This document shows positions 54,386 through 64,000 of a stretch of DNA of 64,000 bases, piece after piece. Under the pieces are notes generated by a model. It did not search any database and was not told the origin of the DNA. It saw nothing but the letters and a program-made list of their open reading frames with translations. Origin of the DNA: Flavobacteriales bacterium (GTDB taxonomy: Bacteria > Bacteroidota > Bacteroidia > Flavobacteriales_D > Parvicellaceae); the NCBI GenBank assembly GCA_029251405.1, contig JAQXDK010000021.1:1-64000 (forward strand), read 5' to 3'. A program made the translations under genes and the position numbers. The first letter of the stretch is position 1; each line of letters begins with the position of its first letter.

Positions 54386-55281
54386 CTGTAAATATATTTA
54401 AGAGCCTCGTCTATTTTATTGTATTTAAATTTAAATCCCAAATTTTTAATTTTTTTATTAGATACTTTAACGCCTTTTAAAATAGTATCAGACATTTCAC
54501 CATACAAAAATCTCAATATAAAACTAGGGACATTGGGAAGCCATATTTTACGATTTAATACTCTGCCTACACTTTTGGTCAGTATTGAATTGGTAATGTT
54601 TTCAGTTGAAACAGCATTATAAACACCAGAATATTCGTTGTTCCGGATTGCTTTGTAAAAGATCTCAACTGCATCGTCTATATGAATCCACGGCATGTAT
54701 TGGTTACCTGTACCAAGTGGAGATCCAATTCTGTTTTTAATCATTCTTGCTATTCTTGGAAGTGCACCAAAATCTTTATCCAGTATAACACCTAGTCTTA
54801 ATTTAACAACTCGAGATATTGGAATAAATAAATCAGCAGCATTTTCCCATTGTTTACAGCAATTACCCATAAAATCTTCATAGGAAACATCCGACTCATT
54901 AAATTCTTTTTCTGAAACTTGAGCTCCATAGAAACCTACTGCAGAAGCTGATATAAATGCTTTAAGGTCTATATTAAGTGATTCAATTTTAGAATGCAGG
55001 AGTCTTGCTGTCAAGACTCTACTTTTTACGATAGTATTTTTCCTTTTTTGAGTCCAGGCTTTTTCAGCTATACCAGCACCAGCTAAATGAATGATATGAG
55101 TAATTCCATTGAAACATCTTTCATCTATTTCATTCTTTCCCCAATTCCATAAATAATTTTTAACATCATTTTTAGAGTTCTTTTCTCTGGTTAAGTGAAC
55201 AACCTCAATATTTTCAGACAATAACTTTTGGGTTAAAGAGGATCCCAAAAGTCCAGATCCACCAGTAATCAAAACTTTCAT
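54382..55281 (-). CDS. TIGR01777 family NAD-dependent epimerase/dehydratase
   Basis: A 299-residue extended-SDR protein. The NAD(P) loop is GGSGLLGSSLTQKL at the N-terminus, followed by GITHIIHLAGAGIAEKAW, SASAVGFYG (YfcH-type), a catalytic region without a classical Y-x3-K, MPWIHIDDAVEIFYKAI and GVYNAVSTENITNSI. The family occurs widely and its substrate is unknown. The last 50 residues are the DUF1731 region (PNVPSFILRFLYGEMSDTILKG). Confidence 0.93.
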   Translation of the reverse strand: MKVLITGGSGLLGSSLTQKLLSENIEVVHLTREKNSKNDVKNYLWNWGKNEIDERCFNGITHIIHLAGAGIAEKAWTQKRKNTIVKSRVLTARLLHSKIESLNIDLKAFISASAVGFYGAQVSEKEFNESDVSYEDFMGNCCKQWENAADLFIPISRVVKLRLGVILDKDFGALPRIARMIKNRIGSPLGTGNQYMPWIHIDDAVEIFYKAIRNNEYSGVYNAVSTENITNSILTKSVGRVLNRKIWLPNVPSFILRFLYGEMSDTILKGVKVSNKKIKNLGFKFKYNKIDEALKYIYS

Positions 55282-55440
55282 AATACTAAATTAAGCATTA
55301 GAAGAATTGGATTGAAATTTGTTCAGTAATGAATTGTAGAATTTAACAATATAATAGATTTTTTTTGGTGAAAATTCTCTAAAAAGAATCTTCTTTTTGA
55401 CTATTAATAAACATTTTTATTTTGCATATTTGTTAGTGTA

Positions 55441-58164
55441 ATGGCATTAGATCAATTTTCTTTTTTAAATGGTATCGATATCGACTATGTTGATGAACTT
55501 CATCAAAAGTATTTAGTAGATAAAAGACTAGTTGAGCCAAGCTGGAGAAACTTTTTTGACGGCTACGAATTTTCTAGAATTAACTTTGAAGAGGTTGATG
55601 TTATTCCCGTCAATGTTCAAAAAGAATTTCGAGTAATAAACCTTATTAATTCCTACAGATCTCGAGGTCACTTATTTACCCAAACAAACCCTGTAAGAGA
55701 GAGAAGAAAATACCAGCCAAGTCTAAATATTACTAATTTCGGATTAGAAGAAACAGATTTGCTAACTGTTTTTCAGGCAAGCGATCAAGTTGGATTAGAA
55801 CCTTGTACATTAAATGAAATAATTATTCATTTAGAACAAACGTATTGCCAGTCAATAGGAATTGAATACCAATATATTCGTCATCCTGATAGAGTAGAAT
55901 GGATAAGAAAAAATATTGAGCTTAAAAATAGACCTCAATTTTCCAAGGATCAAAAAAAGCACATTCTTCACAAATTAAACCAGGCAACAGTTTTCGAACA
56001 GTTTCTTCAAAAAAAGTTTGTTGGTCAAAAAAGATTTTCAATTGAAGGTGCAGAATCATTAATTCCTGCTTTAGACGTCTTAATAGAAAATGGATCTAAC
56101 TTAGGTCTTAAAGAATTTGTTGTAGGGATGGCCCACAGAGGTCGTTTAAATGTTCTTGCCAATATTTTTAATAAAACATATGATAAAATATTCAGTGAAT
56201 TTGTTGGAAAGGAATATGATGATGAAGTTTTATTTGATGGTGATGTAAAATACCACCTTGGAATTACTTCAGAAATACAGACCGATAATGGAAACAATGT
56301 TAAAATTACTTTATCTCCCAACCCTTCACATTTAGAAGCTGTCGACCCAGTTGTTGAAGGAATCACAAGATCTAAAATTGATCATGAATTGGATGGTGAT
56401 GAAAAAAAGATTTTACCGATTTTAATTCATGGAGATGCTGCAGTTGCAGGCCAAGGGATTGTTTATGAAGTAATACAAATGTCTCAACTAGATGGTTATA
56501 GAACTGGAGGAACTTTACATATTGTAATTAACAATCAAGTGGGTTTCACTACTAATTATTTAGATGCAAGGTCCAGCACTTATTGCACAGACGTTGCTAA
56601 GACAACACTATGCCCAGTATTCCACGTTAATGGAGATGATATTGAGGCCGTTGTTCAAACCTTAGATATTGCTTTAAGATACAGACAAGAGTATAATAGA
56701 GATGTATTTGTAGATCTTTTGTGTTATAGAAAATACGGACATAATGAGGGAGATGAACCTAAATTCACACAACCAAAACTTTATAAACTCATCGCTAATC
56801 ACCCCAACCCAAGAGAAATATACCTTAAAAGATTGATAGATGAAAAAGTAGTCAGTGAAGAGGAGGGTAATCAGATGGAAAAACAGTTTGACGATATGCT
56901 TCAAGAGAGATTGGACGACGCCAAGCAAATCGAAAAAGCAAAAATTACCAATTTTTTAGAAGAAGTTTGGACAGGTTTCAGAAAGTCAAACGCTGATGAT
57001 TTTAAGCACTCTCCAGACACATCAGTGTCTAAAAAAAGGTTGTTAGAGTTGGCTAAAAAACTAAACTATCTTCCTGAAGGAAAAAAATATTTTAGAAAGA
57101 TTATAAAGTTATTTGATGATCGTCTTAAAATGATTGAATCAGATGAATTAGATTGGGCAATGGGAGAACTTTTAGCCTATGCCTCTTTGCTTGATGAAGG
57201 TTTTTCTGTTAGAATTTCTGGACAAGATGTAGAAAGAGGAACTTTTTCACATAGACATGCAGTGGTAAAAACTGAAGATGATGAGGAAGAAGTAATTCCT
57301 TTAAATCTGTTAAAAGCAGAACAAGGTAAATTTGAAATTTATAATTCTCTTCTTTCGGAATATGCTGTTTTAGGTTTTGATTATGGATATGCTTTTAACA
57401 CTCCAAAAGGATTAACAATTTGGGAAGCTCAGTTTGGAGATTTTTTCAATGGTGCCCAAATTATTATTGATCAATTTTTAAGTGCTGCTGAAGATAAATG
57501 GGGTACTCCAAATGGTTTGGTCATGTTGCTTCCTCATGGTTATGAAGGAATGGGGTCAGAGCACTCATCAGCAAGGATAGAAAGATTTTTGCAGTTGTGT
57601 GCAGAAGATAATTTTCAAGTTGCCAACTGTACCAATCCATCCAATTATTTTCACTTGTTAAGAAGGCAGATGAAAAGAGATTTTAGAAAACCACTGATAG
57701 TTTTCACTCCTAAAAAATTATTAAGATATCCAAGAGCTGTTTCATCTATTGAATCGATGTCAAAGGGTACTTTCCAGGAAGTTATTGACGATCCTCTGGC
57801 AACAGAATCTGCAATCGATACAGTTGTGTTTTGTTCCGGTAAGTTTTATTACGATTTATTAGAGGAATACGAGAAAAATAGTTCTGAAAATATAGCTTTT
57901 ATAAGACTGGAACAGCTGTATCCATTTCCAGAGCATCAGTTGAAACTAATTCTTAAAAAATATGGAGATTCCAAGCACATCTGGGCGCAAGAAGAACCTG
58001 AAAATATGGGCCCTTGGTCTTATATGTTAAGGAAATGGAAGTTTTCCAATATTATATGTTTTTCAAGAAATGAATCGGGAAGTCCTGCTTCTGGATCACC
58101 AAAGGTTCATGAAATTCGCCATCAAGAAATTATAAATAATGTAATGTCCTATTGTAAAAAATAA
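55441..58164 (+). CDS. sucA: 2-oxoglutarate dehydrogenase E1 component
   Basis: The ThDP-dependent decarboxylase of the 2-oxoglutarate dehydrogenase complex in the citric acid cycle. The 907-residue protein includes the N-terminal E2-binding segment ([17 protein letters not shown]), [45 protein letters not shown], a GDD to NN-like ThDP region, and in the pyrimidine-binding domain [16 protein letters not shown] and [22 protein letters not shown]. The ATG is preceded by a near -7 box (CATATTTG, 55425-55432). sucB follows 5 nt after the stop. Confidence 0.96.
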   Translation: MALDQFSFLNGIDIDYVDELHQKYLVDKRLVEPSWRNFFDGYEFSRINFEEVDVIPVNVQKEFRVINLINSYRSRGHLFTQTNPVRERRKYQPSLNITNFGLEETDLLTVFQASDQVGLEPCTLNEIIIHLEQTYCQSIGIEYQYIRHPDRVEWIRKNIELKNRPQFSKDQKKHILHKLNQATVFEQFLQKKFVGQKRFSIEGAESLIPALDVLIENGSNLGLKEFVVGMAHRGRLNVLANIFNKTYDKIFSEFVGKEYDDEVLFDGDVKYHLGITSEIQTDNGNNVKITLSPNPSHLEAVDPVVEGITRSKIDHELDGDEKKILPILIHGDAAVAGQGIVYEVIQMSQLDGYRTGGTLHIVINNQVGFTTNYLDARSSTYCTDVAKTTLCPVFHVNGDDIEAVVQTLDIALRYRQEYNRDVFVDLLCYRKYGHNEGDEPKFTQPKLYKLIANHPNPREIYLKRLIDEKVVSEEEGNQMEKQFDDMLQERLDDAKQIEKAKITNFLEEVWTGFRKSNADDFKHSPDTSVSKKRLLELAKKLNYLPEGKKYFRKIIKLFDDRLKMIESDELDWAMGELLAYASLLDEGFSVRISGQDVERGTFSHRHAVVKTEDDEEEVIPLNLLKAEQGKFEIYNSLLSEYAVLGFDYGYAFNTPKGLTIWEAQFGDFFNGAQIIIDQFLSAAEDKWGTPNGLVMLLPHGYEGMGSEHSSARIERFLQLCAEDNFQVANCTNPSNYFHLLRRQMKRDFRKPLIVFTPKKLLRYPRAVSSIESMSKGTFQEVIDDPLATESAIDTVVFCSGKFYYDLLEEYEKNSSENIAFIRLEQLYPFPEHQLKLILKKYGDSKHIWAQEEPENMGPWSYMLRKWKFSNIICFSRNESGSPASGSPKVHEIRHQEIINNVMSYCKK

Positions 58165-58169
58165 AAATT

Positions 58170-59384
58170 ATGTCAGTATTAGAAATGAAAGTACCATCAC
58201 CGGGAGAATCAATATCAGAAGTTGAAATAGCTGAATGGATGGTTGAAGATGGAGACTATGTAGAGAAAGATCAGACTATTGCAGAAGTTGATTCAGATAA
58301 AGCGACTTTAGAGCTTCCTGCGGAACAATCAGGCGTTATTTCACTTAAAGCTGAGGTTGGTGACGTTGTTGCAGTGGGACAAGTGGTCTGTTTAATAGAC
58401 ACTTCTGCAGCTAAACCAGAAGGAGGATCTTCAAACGAAGAAAGTAAGCCAAAAACTGCTGCTCCAAATCCTGGCCCAACTGCTTCTGAAACTAATGAAA
58501 AAACTTATGCTACAGGTCACCCAAGTGTTGCAGCAAAGAAAATAATTAATGAAAACAATATACAAGTCGAGCAAATTGAAGGAACTGGAAAAGGAGGAAG
58601 AATAACGAAACAAGATATTCTACAATTATTGGCCAGTCTTCCAGAAGAAGGAAATAGAAAGAGCGAAGTCAGAAAGTTAAGTATGCTCCGAAGAAAAATA
58701 GCATCCAGACTAGTTACTGTAAAGAACGAAACAGCCATGCTTACTACTTTTAATGAAGTAGATATGAAACCAATAATGGATTTAAGAGCTAAATATAAAG
58801 AAGCTTTCAAAGAGAAATATAAGGTTGGTTTGGGATTTATGTCCTTTTTTACACATGCCTGTACACTTGCTTTAAAAGAATTTCCTACTGTAAACTCTAT
58901 GATAGATGGTGATCATATGATTTCTTACAATTTCAATGATATTGGTATTGCTGTAAGTACTCCAAAAGGTTTGATGGTTCCTGTTTTAAGAAATGCTGAG
59001 GAGATGAATTTACTACAAATAGAATCTAAAATTAAAGAATTAGCTATCAAAGCTAGAGATGGGAAAATAGCTATTGAAGAAATTACAGGTGGAACATTTA
59101 CCATAACAAATGGTGGTGTTTTTGGTTCCATGTTAAGCACCCCCATTATCAACCCACCACAGTCTGCAATATTAGGAATGCATAATATTGTACAACGTCC
59201 AGTTGCAGTGAATGGTAAGGTAGAAATTAGACCAATAATGTATGTTGCTTTGTCTTACGACCATAGAATTATCGATGGAAAAGACAGTGTTGGTTTTTTA
59301 GTTAAAGTAAAAGAGGTATTAGAAAATCCTGAAGAATTAGTTTTTGGTGGAAAAGATCCAGAAAAAATTCTCATGAATTATTAA
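58170..59384 (+). CDS. sucB: Dihydrolipoamide succinyltransferase (E2 of 2-oxoglutarate dehydrogenase)
   Basis: The core enzyme of the 2-oxoglutarate dehydrogenase complex, 404 residues. The lipoyl domain carries K44 in [12 protein letters not shown]. After a linker, an E3-binding segment (about 113-150, [28 protein letters not shown]) and the catalytic domain follow, with [16 protein letters not shown] near the C-terminus. It is coupled to sucA. The E3 gene (lpd) is not in the window. Confidence 0.96.
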   Translation: MSVLEMKVPSPGESISEVEIAEWMVEDGDYVEKDQTIAEVDSDKATLELPAEQSGVISLKAEVGDVVAVGQVVCLIDTSAAKPEGGSSNEESKPKTAAPNPGPTASETNEKTYATGHPSVAAKKIINENNIQVEQIEGTGKGGRITKQDILQLLASLPEEGNRKSEVRKLSMLRRKIASRLVTVKNETAMLTTFNEVDMKPIMDLRAKYKEAFKEKYKVGLGFMSFFTHACTLALKEFPTVNSMIDGDHMISYNFNDIGIAVSTPKGLMVPVLRNAEEMNLLQIESKIKELAIKARDGKIAIEEITGGTFTITNGGVFGSMLSTPIINPPQSAILGMHNIVQRPVAVNGKVEIRPIMYVALSYDHRIIDGKDSVGFLVKVKEVLENPEELVFGGKDPEKILMNY

Positions 59385-59391
59385 AAATAAC

Positions 59392-60648
59392 TTATTCTGT
59401 AACTATAATATTGTCTACTTCCCAGGTAGCACCGTCAGAATTACTTCCTATATATTTATAAGCAATTGCTACTGAAGGTGAAATAAATCCAGTTAAATCA
59501 GTATTCCCGCTAGACACTAAATCCCAATCAAAGTTATCGGTGTCCCAGTTAGGAACGTAAGAAGTTAAATTAAACCAAGTTCCTTGAATATCAGGATTAC
59601 TTACGCCATCGTAATTGGAGGATATATACAGTTCTAATTGTGCACCGTTGTATCGAGTTACGTTATCAAAAATTAAATATGGATTAGTAGCACTACTTAA
59701 ATCAAAATTGGGAGAAACAAGCCAACTTTCGCAAGCATAATTAGTACTATTGGAGTAATTACTTGCTTTTGCAATAGTTCCAAATAGCATTTCCCATTCA
59801 CCAATGTTTGGATTCGTACCACTCCAAAAGGTTTTCCACCCTCCGGATGTTAGAGAACCATCGTCAAAATCCTTGTAAAGATAGTCACCACCACCACCAG
59901 ATCCACCTCCACCAGCATTACATCGACTGGAATCCATAGTTACTTCGTTTATATCCCTAATAACAAACTGCTTTTCAGAGTTGTAAATTGTGAAAATCCC
60001 TGTTATTGAACCATTTCCTGAAGGAAGTGTGTCATCGGCGAAGTTGGCATAACCACTAGTTCTAACAGACATAATATTTCCATTACAATCAGATAGTGTT
60101 CTAGAACCCGTTGATAGATTAACTGCATCAGCATAAGTCATGCCCAACTCAGAAAACTCTACATTATTTAATTTAACTAGTCTACTTTGATCTTCACTTA
60201 GGCTTAATTGGCTAATTGTTGCTTCGTAGGGTGTAATGAATTTTTCAGTGGCTATTTTCACTACTTGTTGATCTACATCAACATTATCAAGTTGAATAAG
60301 TTCCCCATAGTCACTCATAGTCAATCCTTGAACGTTTATTCTTACACTGTCTCCTATATAAAGTCCTCCTGAAGCTTTTAGCTTAAGCTTAATAGCACCA
60401 CTTATATCTTGGATAAAAACTTCTTTGTAAAAATTACCATTTGTTTCTTCACTAGTAATATTTCCAAAAATAGTATAGTTGCTATCAATTGTTATAGCGT
60501 TACCTGGGTATTCATCTTTAAGGTCGCCAATAGAAATGACATTTCCAATCGGAACTTCATTAACTGGTGGGTTATCGTAGGTTTTATTACAAGAATAAAA
60601 TAAATAAACTGCTGAAAAAATAATTAAAGTTTGGGTGAAATTTTTCAT
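59392..60648 (-). CDS. DUF5689 lipoprotein with choice-of-anchor J domain
   Basis: A 418-residue lipoprotein (signal MKNFTQTLIIFSAVYLFYSC, Cys at 20). Residues about 35-225 match DUF5689: VISIGDLKDEYPG, TIFGNITSEETNGNFYKEVFIQD, GGLYIGDSVRINVQGL, a pattern of OB-fold strands. A Gly-rich hinge follows (GGGGSGGGG), then a jelly-roll 'choice-of-anchor J' domain (about 255-418; LYKDFDDGSLTSGGW, ACESWLVSPNFDLS, WEVDNIIVTE). It lies directly after the TonB-receptor gene with no gap, so it is probably the surface partner of that receptor. Ligand unknown; OB folds often bind nucleic acid or sugar. Confidence 0.85.
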   Translation of the reverse strand: MKNFTQTLIIFSAVYLFYSCNKTYDNPPVNEVPIGNVISIGDLKDEYPGNAITIDSNYTIFGNITSEETNGNFYKEVFIQDISGAIKLKLKASGGLYIGDSVRINVQGLTMSDYGELIQLDNVDVDQQVVKIATEKFITPYEATISQLSLSEDQSRLVKLNNVEFSELGMTYADAVNLSTGSRTLSDCNGNIMSVRTSGYANFADDTLPSGNGSITGIFTIYNSEKQFVIRDINEVTMDSSRCNAGGGGSGGGGDYLYKDFDDGSLTSGGWKTFWSGTNPNIGEWEMLFGTIAKASNYSNSTNYACESWLVSPNFDLSSATNPYLIFDNVTRYNGAQLELYISSNYDGVSNPDIQGTWFNLTSYVPNWDTDNFDWDLVSSGNTDLTGFISPSVAIAYKYIGSNSDGATWEVDNIIVTE

Positions 60649-63228
60649 TTAATATAAATAACTAAGCATTAAAAAATAGGTTCTTCCATACATGTAACCG
60701 TACTTATTGGGGAACCGCTGAATATTGGAGGCATCGTATCTAAGTTGCTCAAAACCTCCAGTTTTGAACTTCGTATTATCAAGTAAATTGTTAACATTAA
60801 GACCTAGTCTTAAATAGCTATTGTTTTTATAAAATTTCCAGCTCTTACCGATAAATAAGTTCATTGCATTCCCATTTTTTAATTTAGTTTGGTCTATAAT
60901 CTCGTTAACATAAGGATACTCTTCGCCATATCCGGCTAGTGCTTCCGCAGTCCTTCTGTCGGGATTAGGAGACAAATAGATATCAGTAAAATAATTAAAG
61001 TTAATTCCTGCATACCAATATTTTGGTGAGTTGTATTTTAAACCTAAAGATGAAGCTTGTTGCGGCATTCCGCCAATTTTAAAGTTTTTAAGATAAATGA
61101 CCTTATCTAAAGCAATAACTTCTTGAGAATTGTCTCTTGTTATAGTCGCAACTGGTCGTGATTTATATAAATAATCGCCCACAGTAAATGCCCCAGTAAA
61201 TTGTAAGGTAGATGTAATATTACTTTCAAATCCAAATTCTATACCCATGAATGTTTGGTCTACATTTGTCATCATGTAGTTTACAAAGGTTCTGTATTCA
61301 TCGTGGTAAAAGGATCTGGCCCAAGTTTGGTTATTGATTTGGGTAAAGAATCCGGTTAGTCTAGCTTTTAAGAATGGTAATCGTACATTGTAATTAATAT
61401 CCCCAGAAATAATTTCAGTAGAACTTAAATTTGGAACTAGCTGGTCTCTTGTTCTAGGAGAAACATATGCATTTCTTACATAAGGAGCTTCGGTTTTATA
61501 CATTCCGTTGATCGAAAGTAGATGTCTACCAGTAATTTTGTATAAAAAACCAAATTTGGCTCCGTAGTTTAAAAACGTTTGTTTCTCGGATTTCCCTAAT
61601 GAGTTATCTGGAAATCTTCCGTTTTGCATTTTTCCTTCTCTCCAAAAGGTTGTAGTGGAAAAATTAATTCCAAAAAAGGATTCAACTCTGTTTTTATTAA
61701 AACTATACGTGCTAAAGATTTCATTTTTATTTACATGAATGTCGTAATTGTAGCCAAAAATATCACCAACTTTAATTATTTTGTTTGGATTTTGAAGGTC
61801 ATTTTGTGCTTGATTAGGGTCGTCAAAGTCTCTTAATGCAAATTGATCGATGTCTACCCAATAATCACCACCTAATAAATCGTTCATAAGTCTAAAGTTT
61901 TTGCTTTTGTAGTTGCTAATGCTTAGGCCAAAATTTAGATCACTGTTTTCGTTAACGGTTAATTTACCAAAGCTGTTAAACCCATAATGTCTAGGGTCAA
62001 GTCTGTATTCCTCAACTATATATTTAGACCTTTTAGCTGTATAAGAATTTCCTTCTTCTCCACCTATGTTGTTTTGTGTATATAAATTATTATAGTTTGC
62101 ATTATATAATAAATCCCAGTTTAATTGCGTAGTGTTGGGATCGTTTGTTTGCCAACCCTCTAAAACTTTATTATACTCTTGTTGATTTTCAATTATTTGA
62201 CTTCCGTCTAGAGTTCCCTGATTATTTATAAAATAACTAGGCAAATATTTATAATAATCTGGTCTTGGATCGTTGGCGTTGAACCAGTTTAAATTGGTAT
62301 TTGCTGTTCTTCCTGTAATGGCATAAAAATTAGATTGTATGTTGAGTTTTTCAGATATATTCCAATAATGACCGAGAGTTATGTAAGGCTTGTGGTTATT
62401 TCTGCTTCTTGCATTTCTTTTTTTCTGAGTTCCATCATTTTGAGTTTGGTATCCCCAATAGGGGTTGTAAAAATTTTCCCCCGTAAGTTCATAAGTTTCC
62501 TGAACTGCAATTCCTTGTCGGCCTTGAACTGTTGGCGCGCCAAAACCCATTAAATTAACAGTGTGTTTATTATTTATTTTCTTTTCTATAGATAGAAGAT
62601 AACTCCCCGCGCTGTAATAGGTCCCAGGAACATAACCTTCGTCAGACCATCTTGATGAACCACTTATTAAAAATCCCCATCCTTTATTATTTAATCCGGA
62701 ATTATAAGTATACATGGCTCTGTTTCTATAGGATCGGTTGGTGGCAGCATATGAAACTCTAGTTCCTGTATTTTTAACAGATGGAAGAGCAGAAATGTAA
62801 GAATAAGCGCCTATGCTACCAAAATTAGCAGCAGAGTTTGAAATACCAAAGCTGTTTTCTGGATATCTAGTTACATCATTCAATCCTCCCCAGTAGCTCC
62901 AAATTGTCCATCCATTTTCCGGATCATTTACAGGAATACCATTGAAAAATAATCGTGTATTTTCTGAACTATATCCTCTTAATCTATACCTGGCTGCACT
63001 AAAATTAAATCCAGCTTGGTTTACATAAACGTCTCTAGAAGATTGAAGCAGACCGCTAATGTCTTGAGATTGTTGTTCATTTTCAAGTAAGTCTACAGTG
63101 GTTGTAAAAACAGGTATAATATTATCTAAAGTATCTTTTACAAAAATGGAATCAGTCTGAGCACTCGTTGTAGCTGATATTAAAATTAATGCGCAGAAAA
63201 TTAATGAGTTAATATAATTTACAATCAT
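60649..63228 (-). CDS. TonB-dependent outer-membrane receptor
   Basis: An 859-residue receptor that takes up a ligand through the outer membrane at the expense of TonB energy. A signal peptide (to SATTSAQ), a short TonB-box-like stretch (near 33-45), a plug domain (about 50-170; RYRLRGYSSENTRLFFNGIPVNDP) and a 22-strand barrel ending GYMYGRTYFLMLSYLY are visible. There is no N-terminal CarboxypepD_reg extension typical of SusC. It shares an operon with the DUF5689 lipoprotein and is divergent from the endonuclease-family gene. A perfect -7 box lies 44 nt upstream. Confidence 0.93.
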   Translation of the reverse strand: MIVNYINSLIFCALILISATTSAQTDSIFVKDTLDNIIPVFTTTVDLLENEQQSQDISGLLQSSRDVYVNQAGFNFSAARYRLRGYSSENTRLFFNGIPVNDPENGWTIWSYWGGLNDVTRYPENSFGISNSAANFGSIGAYSYISALPSVKNTGTRVSYAATNRSYRNRAMYTYNSGLNNKGWGFLISGSSRWSDEGYVPGTYYSAGSYLLSIEKKINNKHTVNLMGFGAPTVQGRQGIAVQETYELTGENFYNPYWGYQTQNDGTQKKRNARSRNNHKPYITLGHYWNISEKLNIQSNFYAITGRTANTNLNWFNANDPRPDYYKYLPSYFINNQGTLDGSQIIENQQEYNKVLEGWQTNDPNTTQLNWDLLYNANYNNLYTQNNIGGEEGNSYTAKRSKYIVEEYRLDPRHYGFNSFGKLTVNENSDLNFGLSISNYKSKNFRLMNDLLGGDYWVDIDQFALRDFDDPNQAQNDLQNPNKIIKVGDIFGYNYDIHVNKNEIFSTYSFNKNRVESFFGINFSTTTFWREGKMQNGRFPDNSLGKSEKQTFLNYGAKFGFLYKITGRHLLSINGMYKTEAPYVRNAYVSPRTRDQLVPNLSSTEIISGDINYNVRLPFLKARLTGFFTQINNQTWARSFYHDEYRTFVNYMMTNVDQTFMGIEFGFESNITSTLQFTGAFTVGDYLYKSRPVATITRDNSQEVIALDKVIYLKNFKIGGMPQQASSLGLKYNSPKYWYAGINFNYFTDIYLSPNPDRRTAEALAGYGEEYPYVNEIIDQTKLKNGNAMNLFIGKSWKFYKNNSYLRLGLNVNNLLDNTKFKTGGFEQLRYDASNIQRFPNKYGYMYGRTYFLMLSYLY

Positions 63229-63262
63229 TTAATGTAATGTATCAAAAATGAATTAAGTTGTT

Positions 63263-63280
63263 TACTTTTACGCAAAAGTA
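63263..63280. promoter_or_regulatory. Palindromic promoter region of the receptor/nuclease pair
   Basis: TACTTTT-ACGC-AAAAGTA is a perfect 7-bp inverted repeat (63263-63280) midway between two divergent genes. Its right half read on the minus strand, TACTTTTG (63280-63273), is a perfect -7 box for the receptor. The left half read on the plus strand, TACTTTTA, is a one-mismatch -7 box for the endonuclease. Confidence 0.6.
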
Positions 63281-63299
63281 ATTTAAAAATATAGTTAAG

Positions 63300-64000
63300 T
63301 TGAAACATAGATTAATTTTATTAACATTTATTCTCTTCACCAAGGTAATTCTAGGACAAAATAAGCAATCCGTAAATTTAAATTTAGAATGTATTGCCTT
63401 CTACAATCTTGAAAACTTATTTGATACAATAGTAGATCCGGATACTAATAAGATTCTTCAAGAAGATTTCACTCCACTAGGAGCTAAAAAATTCACCTCT
63501 CAAAAATATCTTCATAAGCTAAAAAATATGGCTTTTGTAATTGACACGTTAGGTAAAGAAACAACTCCGTTAGGAGCAAGCATTATAGGAGTTTGTGAGA
63601 TTGAGAACAGACTCGTATTAGAAGATTTAGTTAGTCAATCTTCAATAGCAGATAAAAACTATCAAATTGTTCACCATGAAGGTCCAGATGCTAGAGGAAT
63701 AGACTGTGCATTACTATACGACCCGTTACACTTTAAAGTTACTTCTAGTAAGTCTGTTAAGTTTTCGATTCCAGGAAACGATAGGTTTCGATCTAGAGAT
63801 CAATTAGTAGTTTCTGGAGAATTATTGGGAGAAAAAATTCATTTTATTGTTATTCATTGGCCTTCTAGAAGAGGTGGAGAGGCTAGAAGTAGACCCAAAA
63901 GAGTAGAAGCTGCTAAACTGTCTAAATCTATAGTTGACTCCTTAAAACAAATAGATAAAAAAGCAAAGGTTATTATTATGGGCGATTTTAATGACGACCC
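63300..64000 (+). CDS. Secreted endonuclease/exonuclease/phosphatase family protein, partial
   Basis: The first 233 codons of a protein cut off by the window edge. From a TTG start at 63300 it reads MKHRLILLTFILFTKVILGQ, a clean signal peptide. The EEP (DNase I-like) fold follows: FYNLENLFDT near residue 38, GVCEIENR (metal-binding Glu), GIDCALLYD, HWPSRRGGEARSRPKR and IMGDFNDDP (catalytic Asp/Asn) at the end. Members cleave DNA, RNA or phospho-sugars. No ATG start fits. It is divergent from the TonB-receptor/DUF5689 operon. Confidence 0.9.
   Translation, partial: MKHRLILLTFILFTKVILGQNKQSVNLNLECIAFYNLENLFDTIVDPDTNKILQEDFTPLGAKKFTSQKYLHKLKNMAFVIDTLGKETTPLGASIIGVCEIENRLVLEDLVSQSSIADKNYQIVHHEGPDARGIDCALLYDPLHFKVTSSKSVKFSIPGNDRFRSRDQLVVSGELLGEKIHFIVIHWPSRRGGEARSRPKRVEAAKLSKSIVDSLKQIDKKAKVIIMGDFNDD

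Overview
This is a low-GC chromosomal window from a bacterium of the phylum Bacteroidota, most likely an uncultured marine member of the Flavobacteriales. The evidence is type IX secretion and gliding genes (porU, porV, a porP/sprF family gene, gldA, gldJ), a protein with a type IX C-terminal sorting domain, a DUF5689 lipoprotein, and Bacteroidota-style promoters (TAnnTTTG -7 box, sometimes with a TTTG-like -33 box) in front of many transcription units. Shine-Dalgarno sites are essentially absent. I cannot name the genus from sequence alone.

Layout. 1-3.1 kb is an accessory patch: a lipoprotein and a secreted FG-GAP/BspA-repeat surface protein lie between two near-identical hairpin repeats, next to a short tRNA-3'-end-like scrap and the initiator tRNA gene. 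3.2-9.5 kb is core: era-der, metK behind a SAM-II-type riboswitch, gldA, rsgA-dtd-mazG-like. 9.5-12 kb carries a 748-residue membrane protein of unknown function bracketed by a 27-bp direct repeat made from the 3' end of the mazG-like gene. 12.5-23.7 kb holds a sirtuin without zinc cysteines, AMP nucleosidase, two tRNA-Val genes, and a long minus-strand run (amino-acid dehydrogenase, nhaD, exbB, exbD, exbD, tonB-like, folC), then anmK and an acyl-CoA dehydrogenase. 23.8-32.5 kb is the gliding/type IX secretion block (gldJ, porP-like, porU, porV) plus cdd. 32.6-44.4 kb is metabolism: pdhA-pdhC, recG, efp with a VOC protein, an SDR, hutU with a tiny DUF5522 gene, gdhA and kbl. 44.5-48.4 kb is the translation cluster rplM-rpsI-rpsB-tsf-pyrH-frr with a structured leader before rpsB. 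48.5-59.4 kb carries a repeat-rich small lipoprotein, a radical SAM/SPASM protein, an RND/MMPL transporter, rfbA, a polyprenyl synthase, a TIGR01777 epimerase and sucA-sucB. 59.4-64 kb is a divergent locus: a TonB-dependent receptor with a DUF5689 lipoprotein on one strand and a secreted endonuclease-family protein, cut by the window edge, on the other.

How parts work together. PorU and PorV are the sortase and shuttle that would process the 839-2857 surface protein in the outer membrane. GldA and GldJ belong to the gliding machinery. ExbB/ExbD/TonB-like proteins can energise TonB receptors such as the one at 60.6-63.2 kb. Pdh and Suc E1/E2 genes encode most of the two 2-oxoacid dehydrogenase complexes; E1 beta of Pdh and the shared E3 are not in the window.

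The signals most worth a second look are the metK riboswitch, the rpsB leader with two mutually exclusive pairings, the repeat-bracketed 748-residue gene, and the receptor/OB-lipoprotein/nuclease locus, which may be a nucleic-acid scavenging system. I saw no CRISPR array, transposase, integrase or rRNA gene.
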